From an uncultured Oscillospiraceae bacterium (lineage in GTDB: Bacteria; Bacillota; Clostridia; Oscillospirales; Ruminococcaceae): DNA of 64,000 nt. Within the stretch, counting starts at the first letter, position 1, and the number at the start of each line of letters is the position of its first letter. Positions 9,284 through 17,143 of the stretch are shown here, piece after piece. The position numbers and the translations under genes were made by a program. Location: contig UQSL01000002.1 in the NCBI GenBank assembly GCA_900543705.1, positions 1 to 64,000 on the forward strand, read 5' to 3'. A model generated the notes under the pieces. The model worked only from the letters and a program-made list of their open reading frames with translations. It was not told where the DNA came from and did not search any database.

Positions 9284-9955
9284 TTATGCTTCAAACCGAT
9301 ATCCCACCCCTCGCAGTGTCACAATATGGGAACGGTAGCGTCCAAGCCGGGAACGTAGCAATTTGATATGGGTATCGAGTGTGCGGTCGTCTCCGTAAAA
9401 GTCATACCCCCATACGTCGTGGATGAGCTTTTCCCTCGTCAGGGCGATCCCTTTGTTTTTTACCATGAAAAACAGCAGTTCATACTCTTTCGGGGACATA
9501 TCGACCTTTTCTCCGTCCACTGTGACAATGCGGCTGGTAAAATCCACACTCAGCCCGTCGATGCTGAATATCTCGTGCTTTTGTGACGGAATATTCCGGT
9601 GCCGGGAGATGATGACTTTCACGCGCATCATCAGTTCCTTGGGAGAAAAGGGCTTGACGACGTAGTCGTCCACCCCGATTTCAAAGCCGTGAATACGGTC
9701 ATATTCTTCTCCGCGTGCGGAGAGCATGAGGACAGGGATGTCCTTAAATTTGCGGATTTCCCGGCAAGTAGTAAACCCGTCGAGTTCCGGCATCATGACG
9801 TCGAGGATGATGATATCAAAGTCCTGTTGTTTGCACAGCTCGACGGCCTGCATGCCGTCTTCCGCCTCAGTGACGCGATACCCCTCAAATTCCGCATATT
9901 TCCGGATGACCGCCCGGATTTTTGCCTCGTCATCGACCACCAGGATATGATGCAT
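9284..9955 (-). CDS. OmpR/PhoB family response regulator
   Basis: The 223-residue protein has a receiver domain (acidic VVDDE, phospho-acceptor in IILDVMMPE, switch lysine in VVKPF) and a C-terminal winged helix (KEYELLFFMVKN, REKLIHDVWGYDF, GVGYRFEA). It starts 19-20 bases before the kinase and is the first gene of the pair. A GGGGGAG site lies just before the ATG. No target is evident; the neighbouring ABC importer is on the same strand but separated by a terminator. Confidence 0.92.
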   Translation of the reverse strand: MHHILVVDDEAKIRAVIRKYAEFEGYRVTEAEDGMQAVELCKQQDFDIIILDVMMPELDGFTTCREIRKFKDIPVLMLSARGEEYDRIHGFEIGVDDYVVKPFSPKELMMRVKVIISRHRNIPSQKHEIFSIDGLSVDFTSRIVTVDGEKVDMSPKEYELLFFMVKNKGIALTREKLIHDVWGYDFYGDDRTLDTHIKLLRSRLGRYRSHIVTLRGVGYRFEA

Positions 9956-10079
9956 AATCCGCTCCCCCTTTCTTCTCTCATTCTATCAAGTTATAATATC
10001 ATGGATTTGTGATGATGGGGTGAATAATTAGCATGGAAGAAGAATTATTCTGCACGTTTTTTCCAGCCGGGACAGCGGA

Positions 10080-10116
10080 AAACCGCCGTCTCGATACAAT
10101 CGGAAACGGCGGTTTT
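10080..10116 (-). terminator. Terminator of the amino acid ABC operon
   Basis: AAACCGCCGT and ACGGCGGTTT form a 10 bp stem with T-runs on both sides, so it could work both ways. It lies just after the leftward ABC ATPase gene. Confidence 0.75.
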
Positions 10117-10128
10117 TGATAGCTTTAT

Positions 10129-10851
10129 TTAGAGTACTTTTGCAAGGAAATCCTTGAGGCGGGGGTTCTGAGGATTTCCAAAGAATTCCTGAGGAGGGGC
10201 TTCCTCCATAATCTGTCCCTCGTCCATAAAAAGGACGCGGGTAGCGACTTCTCTTGCAAACGCCATTTCATGGGTGACGACAACCATCGTCATCCCCTCC
10301 TCAGCGAGTTCCTTCATCAATTCGAGCACCTCGCCGACCATTTCCGGGTCAAGGGCAGAGGTGGGCTCATCAAAGAGCATGACATCCGGGTTCATCGCGA
10401 GCGCCCGGACAATGGCGATTCTCTGTTTCTGCCCGCCAGACAGACTGTTCGGGTAAGCAGAGGCCTTATCCGCAAGACCGATACGGGTGAGCAGGCGCAT
10501 CGCGTTGTCATCTGCATCCTTTTGGTTCATAACCCCAAGTTTAACCGGGGCAAGGGTAATGTTCTGTTTTACCGACAGATGGGGAAAAAGGTTGAATTGC
10601 TGGAACACCATCCCCATCTTGCGGCGTATCTTGTTGATATCACAGCCTTTGGACATCAGGTCGGTTCCTTCAAAGATGACCTGGCCTTCGGTCGGGTGCT
10701 CCAGGAGATTGAGGCAGCGCAGAAACGTCGATTTACCGGAGCCGGACGGGCCGACAATGACGACCTTCTCGCCTTTTTCAATGTGCTGGTCAATTCCCTT
10801 GAGAATCAGTTTGTCGTGGTATGCCTTTTTCAGGTTCTTAGTGACGATCAC
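10129..10851 (-). CDS. Polar amino acid ABC transporter, ATP-binding protein
   Basis: A 240-residue ABC ATPase of the GlnQ/HisP type. Walker A (GPSGSGKST), the Q-loop ([11 protein letters not shown]), signature LSGGQKQR, Walker B (VMLFDEP) and the H-loop (VVTHEM) are all present. It energises uptake through the permease encoded just upstream, whose 3' end it overlaps by 14 bases. Third gene of a leftward operon for substrate-binding protein, permease and ATPase. Confidence 0.94.
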   Translation of the reverse strand: MIVTKNLKKAYHDKLILKGIDQHIEKGEKVVIVGPSGSGKSTFLRCLNLLEHPTEGQVIFEGTDLMSKGCDINKIRRKMGMVFQQFNLFPHLSVKQNITLAPVKLGVMNQKDADDNAMRLLTRIGLADKASAYPNSLSGGQKQRIAIVRALAMNPDVMLFDEPTSALDPEMVGEVLELMKELAEEGMTMVVVTHEMAFAREVATRVLFMDEGQIMEEAPPQEFFGNPQNPRLKDFLAKVL

Positions 10852-11536
10852 TTGCGGAAAGCCTCCTCTCGATGGCCCGTTGAATCGCTGTCATGCCAAT
10901 GACCAAAATCAGGTAAATAATTGCTGCGAGAAACAGCGGGGTCGGTTCAAAGATTCTGCCCTTGATGCCGTCCGCTGCTTTGGTTAAGTCGCGCACGGCG
11001 ATCATGCCGGCGACGGAGGTTTCCTTAAGCAGAGCAATAAACTCGTTGAACAGAGCTGGCAGAATGTTTTTAAACGCCTGCGGCAGGATGATCATGCGCA
11101 TGGTCTGGGTATTGTTCAGCCCCAGGGAGCGGCCTGCCTCAGACTGCCCCTTGTCAATGGACATAATGCCGGAGCGGATGATTTCCGCCACATACGCACC
11201 GGAGTTAATTCCAAAGCCTACAACAGCGACAAGCAAGCCGTCGGTCAGCGAGGTGAACACGGCAGTATATAAAATCAGCAGCTGCACGACAACCGGCGTT
11301 CCACGGATGACAGTCAGGTACAAATCGCAGAGCTTGTCGAATATCCAAAGCTTTTTGTTGTCCATCGCATAATACTTGATTACCGCGATGATAAGGCCGA
11401 TGAGCACGCCGATGACCGTCGCACTCAGGGCAATCAGCAGGGTGTTGCCGAGACCCTCCAAATACATTTTCCAGCGGTTGTCCGCAAGGACGGCGTTGTA
11501 AATGGACTCCCAGATACCCTGAAAGAAACCTTCCAT
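10838..11536 (-). CDS. Polar amino acid ABC transporter, permease
   Basis: A 232-residue membrane protein of the HisM/GlnP family. It has the N-terminal [18 protein letters not shown] helix and the EAA-type loop, visible as [22 protein letters not shown]. With one permease gene in the operon it probably acts as a homodimer. Between it and the binding-protein gene lies a perfect 12 bp hairpin (11579-11613) that may lower its expression relative to the binding protein. Confidence 0.92.
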   Translation of the reverse strand: MEGFFQGIWESIYNAVLADNRWKMYLEGLGNTLLIALSATVIGVLIGLIIAVIKYYAMDNKKLWIFDKLCDLYLTVIRGTPVVVQLLILYTAVFTSLTDGLLVAVVGFGINSGAYVAEIIRSGIMSIDKGQSEAGRSLGLNNTQTMRMIILPQAFKNILPALFNEFIALLKETSVAGMIAVRDLTKAADGIKGRIFEPTPLFLAAIIYLILVIGMTAIQRAIERRLSASDRH

Positions 11537-11578
11537 AGAATCCTCTCTTTCCTGTCATGTATGGTTCCCTAAAACAAC

Positions 11579-11613
11579 GTTATCAGCAGGCACTGTAAGC
11601 ACCTGCTGATAAC
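11579..11613 (-). terminator. Intercistronic hairpin between binding protein and permease genes
   Basis: GTTATCAGCAGG and CCTGCTGATAAC form a perfect 12 bp stem with an 11-base loop. On the coding (minus) strand only a weak GTTGTTTT follows, which suits a leaky terminator or an mRNA stabiliser after the binding-protein cistron. Confidence 0.55.
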
Positions 11614-11645
11614 CGGCCTTCCTGAGACTGAAATCCTGGTGGGAT

Positions 11646-12479
11646 TTATTCCACTTTCATATGGTTTTTCACATATTCGTCGATTTTGCCCTCCTTCATC
11701 AGTCTCTCAAGAGTCTGATTGAAAGCGTCAACCAAATCGGTGTTGCCCTTTTTGCAGGCAATTGCATATTCCTCGTCGGTCAGTTTGTCTTCGAGGACTT
11801 CGAGCTCGCCATTGCTCTTGTCGGCGATGGCTTTTGCCGGGAGCTCGTCGATGATGACCGCGTCGCATTTGCCGCTTTTCAGCGCGCTGCCCGCTTCAAC
11901 CGCACTTTTGAAACGGAGAACTTCTTTCGCATTGATTTCATCGGTTGCATAGAAGTCGCCGGAGGTGGACTCTTGAACCGCGATGACAAGTCCGTCAAGG
12001 TTATCCGCTGTCACGCCGCTGCCTTTTTTAATAATGACATGCTGAGCGGATTTGACATATTTTGTCGTGAAATCGACCTGCTTGGAGCGGTCGGGGTCAA
12101 CGGTCATGCCCGCTGCGGCAAAATCACCTTTTCCGGCGTTGACAGCGTCAATAAGAAGGTCAAAGTTCATGTCCACGACTTCGAGTTCTACGCCGAGGTC
12201 ATTTGCGAATTCCTGGGCGATGTCGACATCTGCACCGATTACTTTTCCGTCTTCAATGTATTCAAACGGAGCAAAGGTGGCTTCTGTCAGCATGACGAGC
12301 TTGCCTTTTTCCTTGATGGCGTCAATGGTCGGCGTTGCAGAGGCAGAACTAACGGAAGCTGGTGACGAGCCAGTCGAACTGCCTGCCGCAGAAGCGCTGC
12401 TGTTTGAATTCCCGCCGCAACCGGTAAGTGCCAATGCCATGGTCATTACAGCCGCAAGCAATCCTGCTAATTTTTTCAT
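11646..12479 (-). CDS. Amino acid ABC transporter substrate-binding lipoprotein
   Basis: A 277-residue periplasmic-binding-type lipoprotein (SBP_bac_3). A signal peptide ends in the lipobox LTGC, followed by a Ser/Ala-rich tether of about 30 residues, then the fold beginning GKLVMLTEATFAPFEY and containing GADVDIAQEFA and AAAGMTVDPDRSKQVDFT. It captures a polar amino acid outside the membrane. First gene of the operon, with AAGGGGAACGA before the ATG and a sigma-A promoter about 45 bases upstream. The exact ligand cannot be read from the sequence. Confidence 0.93.
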   Translation of the reverse strand: MKKLAGLLAAVMTMALALTGCGGNSNSSASAAGSSTGSSPASVSSASATPTIDAIKEKGKLVMLTEATFAPFEYIEDGKVIGADVDIAQEFANDLGVELEVVDMNFDLLIDAVNAGKGDFAAAGMTVDPDRSKQVDFTTKYVKSAQHVIIKKGSGVTADNLDGLVIAVQESTSGDFYATDEINAKEVLRFKSAVEAGSALKSGKCDAVIIDELPAKAIADKSNGELEVLEDKLTDEEYAIACKKGNTDLVDAFNQTLERLMKEGKIDEYVKNHMKVE

Positions 12480-12520
12480 ACATTCGTTCCCCTTTAATCA
12501 TGTGTTTTTTTCATAAACAT

Positions 12521-12548
12521 ATTATACACAACTAAAAATAGAAATCAA
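12521..12548 (-). promoter_or_regulatory. Promoter of the amino acid ABC operon
   Basis: On the minus strand TTGATT (12543-12548) and TATAAT (12521-12526) are spaced 16 bases. The surrounding DNA is AT-rich. Confidence 0.7.
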
Positions 12549-12774
12549 GGGAAAATGCAAAAATATTCACCAACTTCTCATTTTTATACATTAAAGGCGA
12601 ATTTGAGCAGCATTTCCTTCTCTTTTTGTCTATCCTGCGGAGAAAATGCCAGGAAATGATTCCTGATACAAACTGTCTGGAAAAGGGAAAAGAGGTATCA
12701 TAGATAAAAAGTCGAAACAACACTCTGGAAATGTAGGAAAGGGCTGAATATTTTTAGAAATTTAAGAAAAGATA

Positions 12775-12803
12775 TTGACATTCTTCTGTGAGTGACGTAT
12801 TAT
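12775..12803 (+). promoter_or_regulatory. Promoter of the metal-resistance operon
   Basis: TTGACA at about 12775-12780 and TATTAT 17 bases downstream form a strong sigma-A promoter directly before the operator dyad of the ArsR-type repressor. Confidence 0.7.
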
Positions 12804-12812
12804 GATATTAAC

Positions 12813-12832
12813 ATATGAACACTTATTCATAT
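12813..12832 (+). promoter_or_regulatory. ArsR/SmtB-type operator
   Basis: ATATGAACA-CT-TATTCATAT is a near-perfect dyad matching the core of 12-2-12 operators bound by SmtB/CzrA/CadC proteins (ATATGAA...TTCATAT). It lies between the -10 box and the start codon, so binding would block transcription; metal binding would release it. Family knowledge supports the role; binding is not shown. Confidence 0.75.
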
Positions 12833-12858
12833 GAATGAACAATGTGAGGAGCGAGAGG

Positions 12859-13236
12859 ATGAAACAAACAGAGAACAACCTCATCTGTGAAGTCACCGAC
12901 CCGCATGTATCAATCATACAGGAAGTAGCAAAGGAAATGGTGGGGGACGACAGAGCCATGGATTTGGCAGATCTGTTCAAGATGTTTTCGGATTCCACCA
13001 GATTGAAAATTCTCTATGCGCTGTCCATCCACGAGATGTGCGTGTGTGACCTGGCAGAGCTTTTGAAGATGGGCCAATCTGCGGTTTCCCATCAGCTTCG
13101 GCTGCTGAGGACCTCCAAGCTCGTCAAAACACGCCGGGAAAAGAAGTCCGTATTCTATTCTTTGGATGACAGCCATGTGGAGGATATTATCAAGATTGGC
13201 TATGAACATGTAACGGAGGAAATCGACCATGAATAG
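12859..13236 (+). CDS. ArsR/SmtB family Zn/Cd-sensing repressor
   Basis: A 125-residue winged-helix repressor. The recognition region is SAVSHQLRLLR. Two known metal sites can be read: the alpha-3 pair CVC (Cys61, Cys63) as in CadC, and a complete alpha-5 site D-x-H-x10-H-x-x-E (Asp104, His106, His117, Glu120) as in zinc-sensing CzrA. The start at 12859 has GAGGAG 7 bases upstream; an in-frame ATG at 12835 overlaps the operator region. It overlaps the ATPase gene by 8 bases, so sensor and pump are coupled. Zn(II)/Cd(II)/Pb(II) induction is the likely logic. Confidence 0.92.
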   Translation: MKQTENNLICEVTDPHVSIIQEVAKEMVGDDRAMDLADLFKMFSDSTRLKILYALSIHEMCVCDLAELLKMGQSAVSHQLRLLRTSKLVKTRREKKSVFYSLDDSHVEDIIKIGYEHVTEEIDHE

Positions 13237-15811
13237 GTATCGTTTTATCTTAAAAGGTTTGACCTGCTCCAACTGTGCAATGAAGATTGAAGAAAAGATG
13301 GGTTCTTACCCGTTTGTAGAAAGCTCAGTGATGAACTTTATTGCGCAGGAACTGACCATTACCCTCAAAGACGAATCCAAGGCGGGGGAGCTGCTTGATA
13401 TCGTCAAAAAAACGGTGGATAAAATTGAGGACGGCATCACAGTCGTCCAGGGGGAAGACTCTTTCACAATGCCTGGGCCGAAAAGCGAAGTATTTCTGAA
13501 GCACCGCTTTCATCTGGAGGGTCTGACCTGCTCCCACTGTGCAATGAAGATTGAGGAAAAGATGGGTTCTTACCCGTTTGTAGAAAGCTCAGTGATGAAC
13601 TTTATAACGCAGGAGCTGACCATCACCTTAAAGGATACTTCCAAGACCGCAGAACTTCTCGATATCGTTCAGAACACCGTGGACAAAATCGAGGATGGTA
13701 TCACGGTTACGGAAATCCAGGATGGTGCGGCGGCACCAGGGCCTGCACAGGCGGCGTCCTGTGGCTGCGCTGCCCATGCGCCTGGCCATGGGGATCCTCA
13801 CCATGATCAGGGCGACTGCGGGCATGTCCATCAATATGGGGATCTGTGCTCCTGCGAACATCACCACTCCTATGAATGTGAGGAGCAGAGCTGCTCGTGT
13901 GGGCATGATCACGGCGGGGAACACTCCCTCAGCCATGAACAAAAGAGCAAGGGTGCCGGTGCCAAAGATGAGCACGGTCATGAGCATCCGAAAAAGAGCT
14001 ATACCGAAATCGGCCTGCTGATTATTTCCGCCGTTTTGATGATTGTGGGCATGTTCTTTGATCAGCAGTGGGTACGGCTGCTTATCTATGGAGCGTCCGC
14101 CCTGCTCGCCGGCTATAAAATTTACTGGACTGGGTTTAAGAGCATTATCCGGTTGCGTTTTGACGAAAACCTGCTTGTGCTTATCGCTGTAGTTGCAGCC
14201 TTTTGTGTCGGAGAATACGCGGAAGCAGCCCTTGTTTCCCTGTTGTTCCGTGCCGGTATGTATCTCGAAGATATTGCAGTCAACCGCTCGAGAAAAGAGA
14301 TTGAGAGCGTGACGAAAATCCGTCCGGATGACGCAAACCTGATTCTGGAAGACGGTTCCCAGCAGAAAGTGGATGCCCGTGCGCTACAAATCGGCGACAG
14401 AATTGCAATCCGTCCGGGTGAAAAAGTCCCTGTCGACTGTGTGGTCTATGAAGGGCGATCATCAGTGGATACCTCCGTTGTAACCGGAGAAAGCCTCCCG
14501 GTTGATATTGAGGCGGGCAGCAAACTGCTTTCCGGAATGGTAAACCTCGGCGGGCTTGTGCTGTGTACGGTAGAAAATGTGTTTGAAAAATCCACGGCTT
14601 CCCGTATCATCCAACTGGTTCAGGAATCCGCTGCCCAAAAGGGCAATACCGAGCGGTTCATTTCCCGGTTTGCAAAAGTTTATACCCCGATTATTATCCT
14701 CTCGGCAATTGTTGTAGCGCTGCTTCCTCCGCTGCTGTTAAACCAGCCGTTTGAAACTTGGATCATGCGCTCCCTCGTCTTCCTAGTTGCCTCCTGTCCG
14801 TGCGCGCTGGTTATCTCAGTGCCACTTTCCTTTTTTGCTGGAATCGGTTCTGCTTCCAAAAACGGTGTGCTCGTCAAAGGCGGCAAGTTTATGGAAACCC
14901 TTTCCCATGCGAAAAATGTGGTGTTCGACAAGACCGGCACATTGACCACCGGAAAGCTGAAAGTCAGTGAAATTGTTCCGGAGCAGGGTCATACAAAGGA
15001 AGAAGTCCTTCACATTGCCGCGGTTGCAGAATCCTATTCCAACCACCCGATTGCACAGTCGATTGTCGCGCAGGCCGGAGACCTCTCCGGCGCCTCTTCG
15101 GAAAACTATGAAGAGATAGCGGGCATGGGGATTCGAGTCACGATAGACGGCAAAGAAGTGCTTTGCGGTGCAAAACGCCTGATGGATAAATTCGCGATTG
15201 CCGCAAAAGAGACAGATGCAAATATTTTTGTGGCAGTGGACAAAAAGCTCATCGGAACCATTACCGTTTCCGATCAGCTCCGTGACGATTCCTCCTCTGC
15301 GATATCCGCACTCAGAGGTCTCGGCGTGGAACGGACGGTTATGCTTACCGGCGACAACGAAAAGACGGCGGAGAAAATTGCGGCCGAATGCGGCGTGGAT
15401 GAGCATTACTCCTCCCTGATGCCCGCCGACAAGGTGGAGCACCTGAAAGAAATCAAGGCGCGGGGCGGCGCCACCCTCTTTGTAGGCGACGGTATCAACG
15501 ATGCGCCGGTCCTCGCCATCGCAGATGCGGGTGTGGCCATGGGACTTGGAACGGACGCTGCAATTGAAGCGGCGGACGTCGTGCTGATGTCCGACAGGCC
15601 GTCTGCATTGGTCCGTGCAATTGAGATTGCAAAGCATGCGATGCGCATTGTCAAATTCAACATTGCCTTTGCTTTGATAGTCAAAATTGGCGTATTGGCG
15701 CTTGGCATCTTAGGTTTGGCCAACATGTGGATGGCGGTTTTCGCAGATGTCGGTGTCTCGATTATCGCGGTCATTAACTCCACCAGAATCCTGTTCGACC
15801 ACAAAAAGTAA
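13229..15811 (+). CDS. Zn/Cd/Pb-translocating P1B-type ATPase with duplicated HMA domain
   Basis: An 860-residue heavy-metal exporter. Two N-terminal HMA domains carry CSNC (Cys13/16) and CSHC (Cys101/104). A linker at about residues 165-240 is extremely rich in His and Cys, a probable metal buffer. Then come membrane helices with the CPC motif (523-525) typical of ZntA/CadA pumps, the phosphorylated Asp567 in DKTGTLT, and the GDGINDAP hinge. The two HMA repeats share a 50-base identical block (13292-13341 and 13556-13605), showing recent duplication or gene conversion. Zn/Cd/Pb is preferred over Cu because the partner sensor is CzrA/CadC-like. Confidence 0.94.
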   Translation: MNRYRFILKGLTCSNCAMKIEEKMGSYPFVESSVMNFIAQELTITLKDESKAGELLDIVKKTVDKIEDGITVVQGEDSFTMPGPKSEVFLKHRFHLEGLTCSHCAMKIEEKMGSYPFVESSVMNFITQELTITLKDTSKTAELLDIVQNTVDKIEDGITVTEIQDGAAAPGPAQAASCGCAAHAPGHGDPHHDQGDCGHVHQYGDLCSCEHHHSYECEEQSCSCGHDHGGEHSLSHEQKSKGAGAKDEHGHEHPKKSYTEIGLLIISAVLMIVGMFFDQQWVRLLIYGASALLAGYKIYWTGFKSIIRLRFDENLLVLIAVVAAFCVGEYAEAALVSLLFRAGMYLEDIAVNRSRKEIESVTKIRPDDANLILEDGSQQKVDARALQIGDRIAIRPGEKVPVDCVVYEGRSSVDTSVVTGESLPVDIEAGSKLLSGMVNLGGLVLCTVENVFEKSTASRIIQLVQESAAQKGNTERFISRFAKVYTPIIILSAIVVALLPPLLLNQPFETWIMRSLVFLVASCPCALVISVPLSFFAGIGSASKNGVLVKGGKFMETLSHAKNVVFDKTGTLTTGKLKVSEIVPEQGHTKEEVLHIAAVAESYSNHPIAQSIVAQAGDLSGASSENYEEIAGMGIRVTIDGKEVLCGAKRLMDKFAIAAKETDANIFVAVDKKLIGTITVSDQLRDDSSSAISALRGLGVERTVMLTGDNEKTAEKIAAECGVDEHYSSLMPADKVEHLKEIKARGGATLFVGDGINDAPVLAIADAGVAMGLGTDAAIEAADVVLMSDRPSALVRAIEIAKHAMRIVKFNIAFALIVKIGVLALGILGLANMWMAVFADVGVSIIAVINSTRILFDHKK

Positions 15812-15823
15812 TTCAAGTAACAG

Positions 15824-15864
15824 ACAGGGCTTTGAAGCAAGCTGCTTTGGAGCCCTGTTATTTT
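15824..15864 (+). terminator. Terminator of the metal-resistance operon
   Basis: ACAGGGCT and AGCCCTGT enclose further pairing (GAAGCA/TGCTTT) and are followed by TTATTTTA. Confidence 0.75.
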
Positions 15865-16039
15865 ACGGTAAGGATACAATAACGAAAGATCACCCTGCTT
15901 GTACGGTGAAGGTGACGGGTGGCGCCGGTGACGAGTACATCCCCTTTTACCAGGCCCAGCCTTTCGCCGGGAGAGCGAAAGGTCTTGCGTACATTGTGAA
16001 ATTAAGGGAAGTACTCTGCGAAGACCATGTTCAGAAAAC
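15865..16039. other. Intergenic DNA, no supported gene
   Basis: About 175 bases between two terminators. A minus-strand frame reads RLGLVKGDVLVTG, faintly like the end of a pyruvate kinase C-domain, but it is too short and unsupported to call. Confidence 0.4.
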
Positions 16040-16080
16040 AAATACTCACAGCGCACAAAACATATGCGCTGTGAGTATTT
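16040..16080 (-). terminator. Terminator of bioY
   Basis: A perfect 16 bp stem (16040-16055 with 16065-16080, CTCACAGCGCA / TGCGCTGTGAG core) is followed on the minus strand by TGTTTTC, 16 bases after bioY. Confidence 0.85.
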
Positions 16081-16096
16081 GCATAAGGAAAGGAAA

Positions 16097-16639
16097 TCAG
16101 ATAAGTTTGAGGTGATCCCGCAGCCTTGTACAGAGGAAAGCCGCCAGGATAATTTTGAGTGCATCGACCGGTAAAAATGGAACAACACAGAGCAGTAAAG
16201 CAGAGACAATATTTGCTTTTGTAATCACCATGTACCATATAGTACCAAGGGCATAGCAGGCGGCAAGCCCGACGACCATTGCGAGGACATAAATAAAAAA
16301 GCCCTTTTTAGGCAGTTTCTCGACGAGCAGGCCGACAAGCCAGGCTCCAACAATGAAGCCGAATATGTAACCGCCCGTCGGTCCAAAGAGATTTTGGAGC
16401 CCCCCGGAAAACTGAGCGAAGACCGGAACGCCGATAGCCCCAATCAGAACGTAGACCAGCTGGCTGATGGCACCGGCTTTTGCACCAAGCATTCCGCCCG
16501 CAAGAAAAACAGCAAGAGTGGCGAGATTAAAGGGTACCTGTGTGATAGGTAGTACCAGCGCTATTTGGGAGCAAACCGCAGTAAGCGCCGCAAACAATGC
16601 GCACAGGACTAAGGTTTTCGTTTTGACTTTCATAAACAT
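16097..16639 (-). CDS. bioY: Biotin ECF transporter S component
   Basis: A 180-residue BioY: six hydrophobic segments, with FAQFSGGLQNLFGPTGGYIFGF holding the conserved GPTGGY motif, plus the late CVVPFLPVDALKIILAA segment. BioY is the membrane biotin-binding subunit that works with shared energy-coupling factors, which are not in this window. It is controlled by a strong promoter covered by BirA boxes, so biotin limitation should switch it on. GGAGGATGTTT precedes the ATG. Confidence 0.93.
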   Translation of the reverse strand: MFMKVKTKTLVLCALFAALTAVCSQIALVLPITQVPFNLATLAVFLAGGMLGAKAGAISQLVYVLIGAIGVPVFAQFSGGLQNLFGPTGGYIFGFIVGAWLVGLLVEKLPKKGFFIYVLAMVVGLAACYALGTIWYMVITKANIVSALLLCVVPFLPVDALKIILAAFLCTRLRDHLKLI

Positions 16640-16646
16640 CCTCCAA

Positions 16647-16679
16647 TTGTAAACTTGATATCAAAGTATTGGTTTACGA
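16647..16679 (-). promoter_or_regulatory. BirA operator of bioY
   Basis: On the minus strand TCGTAAACC - 15 bases - AGTTTACAA matches the general BirA consensus TTGTAAACC-N14/15-GGTTTACAA. It lies between the -10 box and the start codon. Two more half-sites in the same orientation follow at 16692-16700 and 16713-16721, each 21 bases from the previous one. Confidence 0.82.
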
Positions 16680-16681
16680 TT

Positions 16682-16710
16682 ATTATAGTAGGGTTTACAA
16701 TCGGTGTCAA
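16682..16710 (-). promoter_or_regulatory. Promoter of bioY
   Basis: A consensus TTGACA (16705-16710) and TATAAT (16682-16687) are spaced 17 bases on the minus strand. An extra BirA half-site (TTGTAAACC) lies inside the spacer. Confidence 0.85.
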
Positions 16711-16725
16711 TAGATTTACAACAAA

Positions 16726-16754
16726 AAGGAGGGCCTGATTTTCAGGTCCTCCTT
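16726..16754 (-). terminator. Terminator-like hairpin upstream of bioY
   Basis: AAGGAGGGCCTGA pairs with TCAGGTCCTCCTT with one wobble; on the minus strand it is followed by TTTTTG. It may insulate the bioY promoter, but no gene feeding into it is seen. Confidence 0.5.
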
Positions 16755-17143
16755 ATGAAAGAATATTTCAATTTATGAAATTGAAAAGGAATAAGCGGGC
16801 TTTTCAGAGACAACCGTGTATTACGGGAAGCGTTATCAAATGGCGTATTTCGTTGTTGACCCCGTTCTCAGCGCATGGCCATGCTCATACTAGTTTTTTT
16901 CATAAGCTCTCTGGAAAATGGCGGAAAGTCTCCGTTTCAGATAGAATGGGTTCTATGGAAATCAACCAGTTCAAGCAAAGAATTGATAGAAAATTCACAA
17001 ATAAGATCTTGTGTAGGGAATCCCCCTTTGCTATAATAATTAAAAACGGGAGATCTTTCCGTTTTTGGGAAAAATAACAGGACCGGACACGGCCCACCAG
17101 ACAACACACGGCCTCAGAAGACAAAAAGGAGAGTGGATTGAAT
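16755..17143. other. Intergenic region with the gldA promoter
   Basis: About 390 bases, AT-rich, without a recognisable gene. A plus-strand frame of about 100 residues (16775-17077) crosses the promoter and leader hairpin, has no ribosome site and looks non-coding. Confidence 0.5.
17009..17037 (+). promoter_or_regulatory. Promoter of glycerol dehydrogenase
   Basis: TTGTGT (17009-17014) and TATAAT (17032-17037) are spaced 17 bases. The start site would fall just before a hairpin (AAAACGG / CCGTTTT, about 17042-17069) followed by TTTTT-GGG, a possible early attenuator. Confidence 0.6.

Noticed and set aside
15880..16020. Fragment of a pyruvate kinase C-terminal domain (RLGLVKGDVLVTG)
   Set aside because: It would explain the short pyruvate kinase nicely, but only about 13 residues match and the following residues do not.
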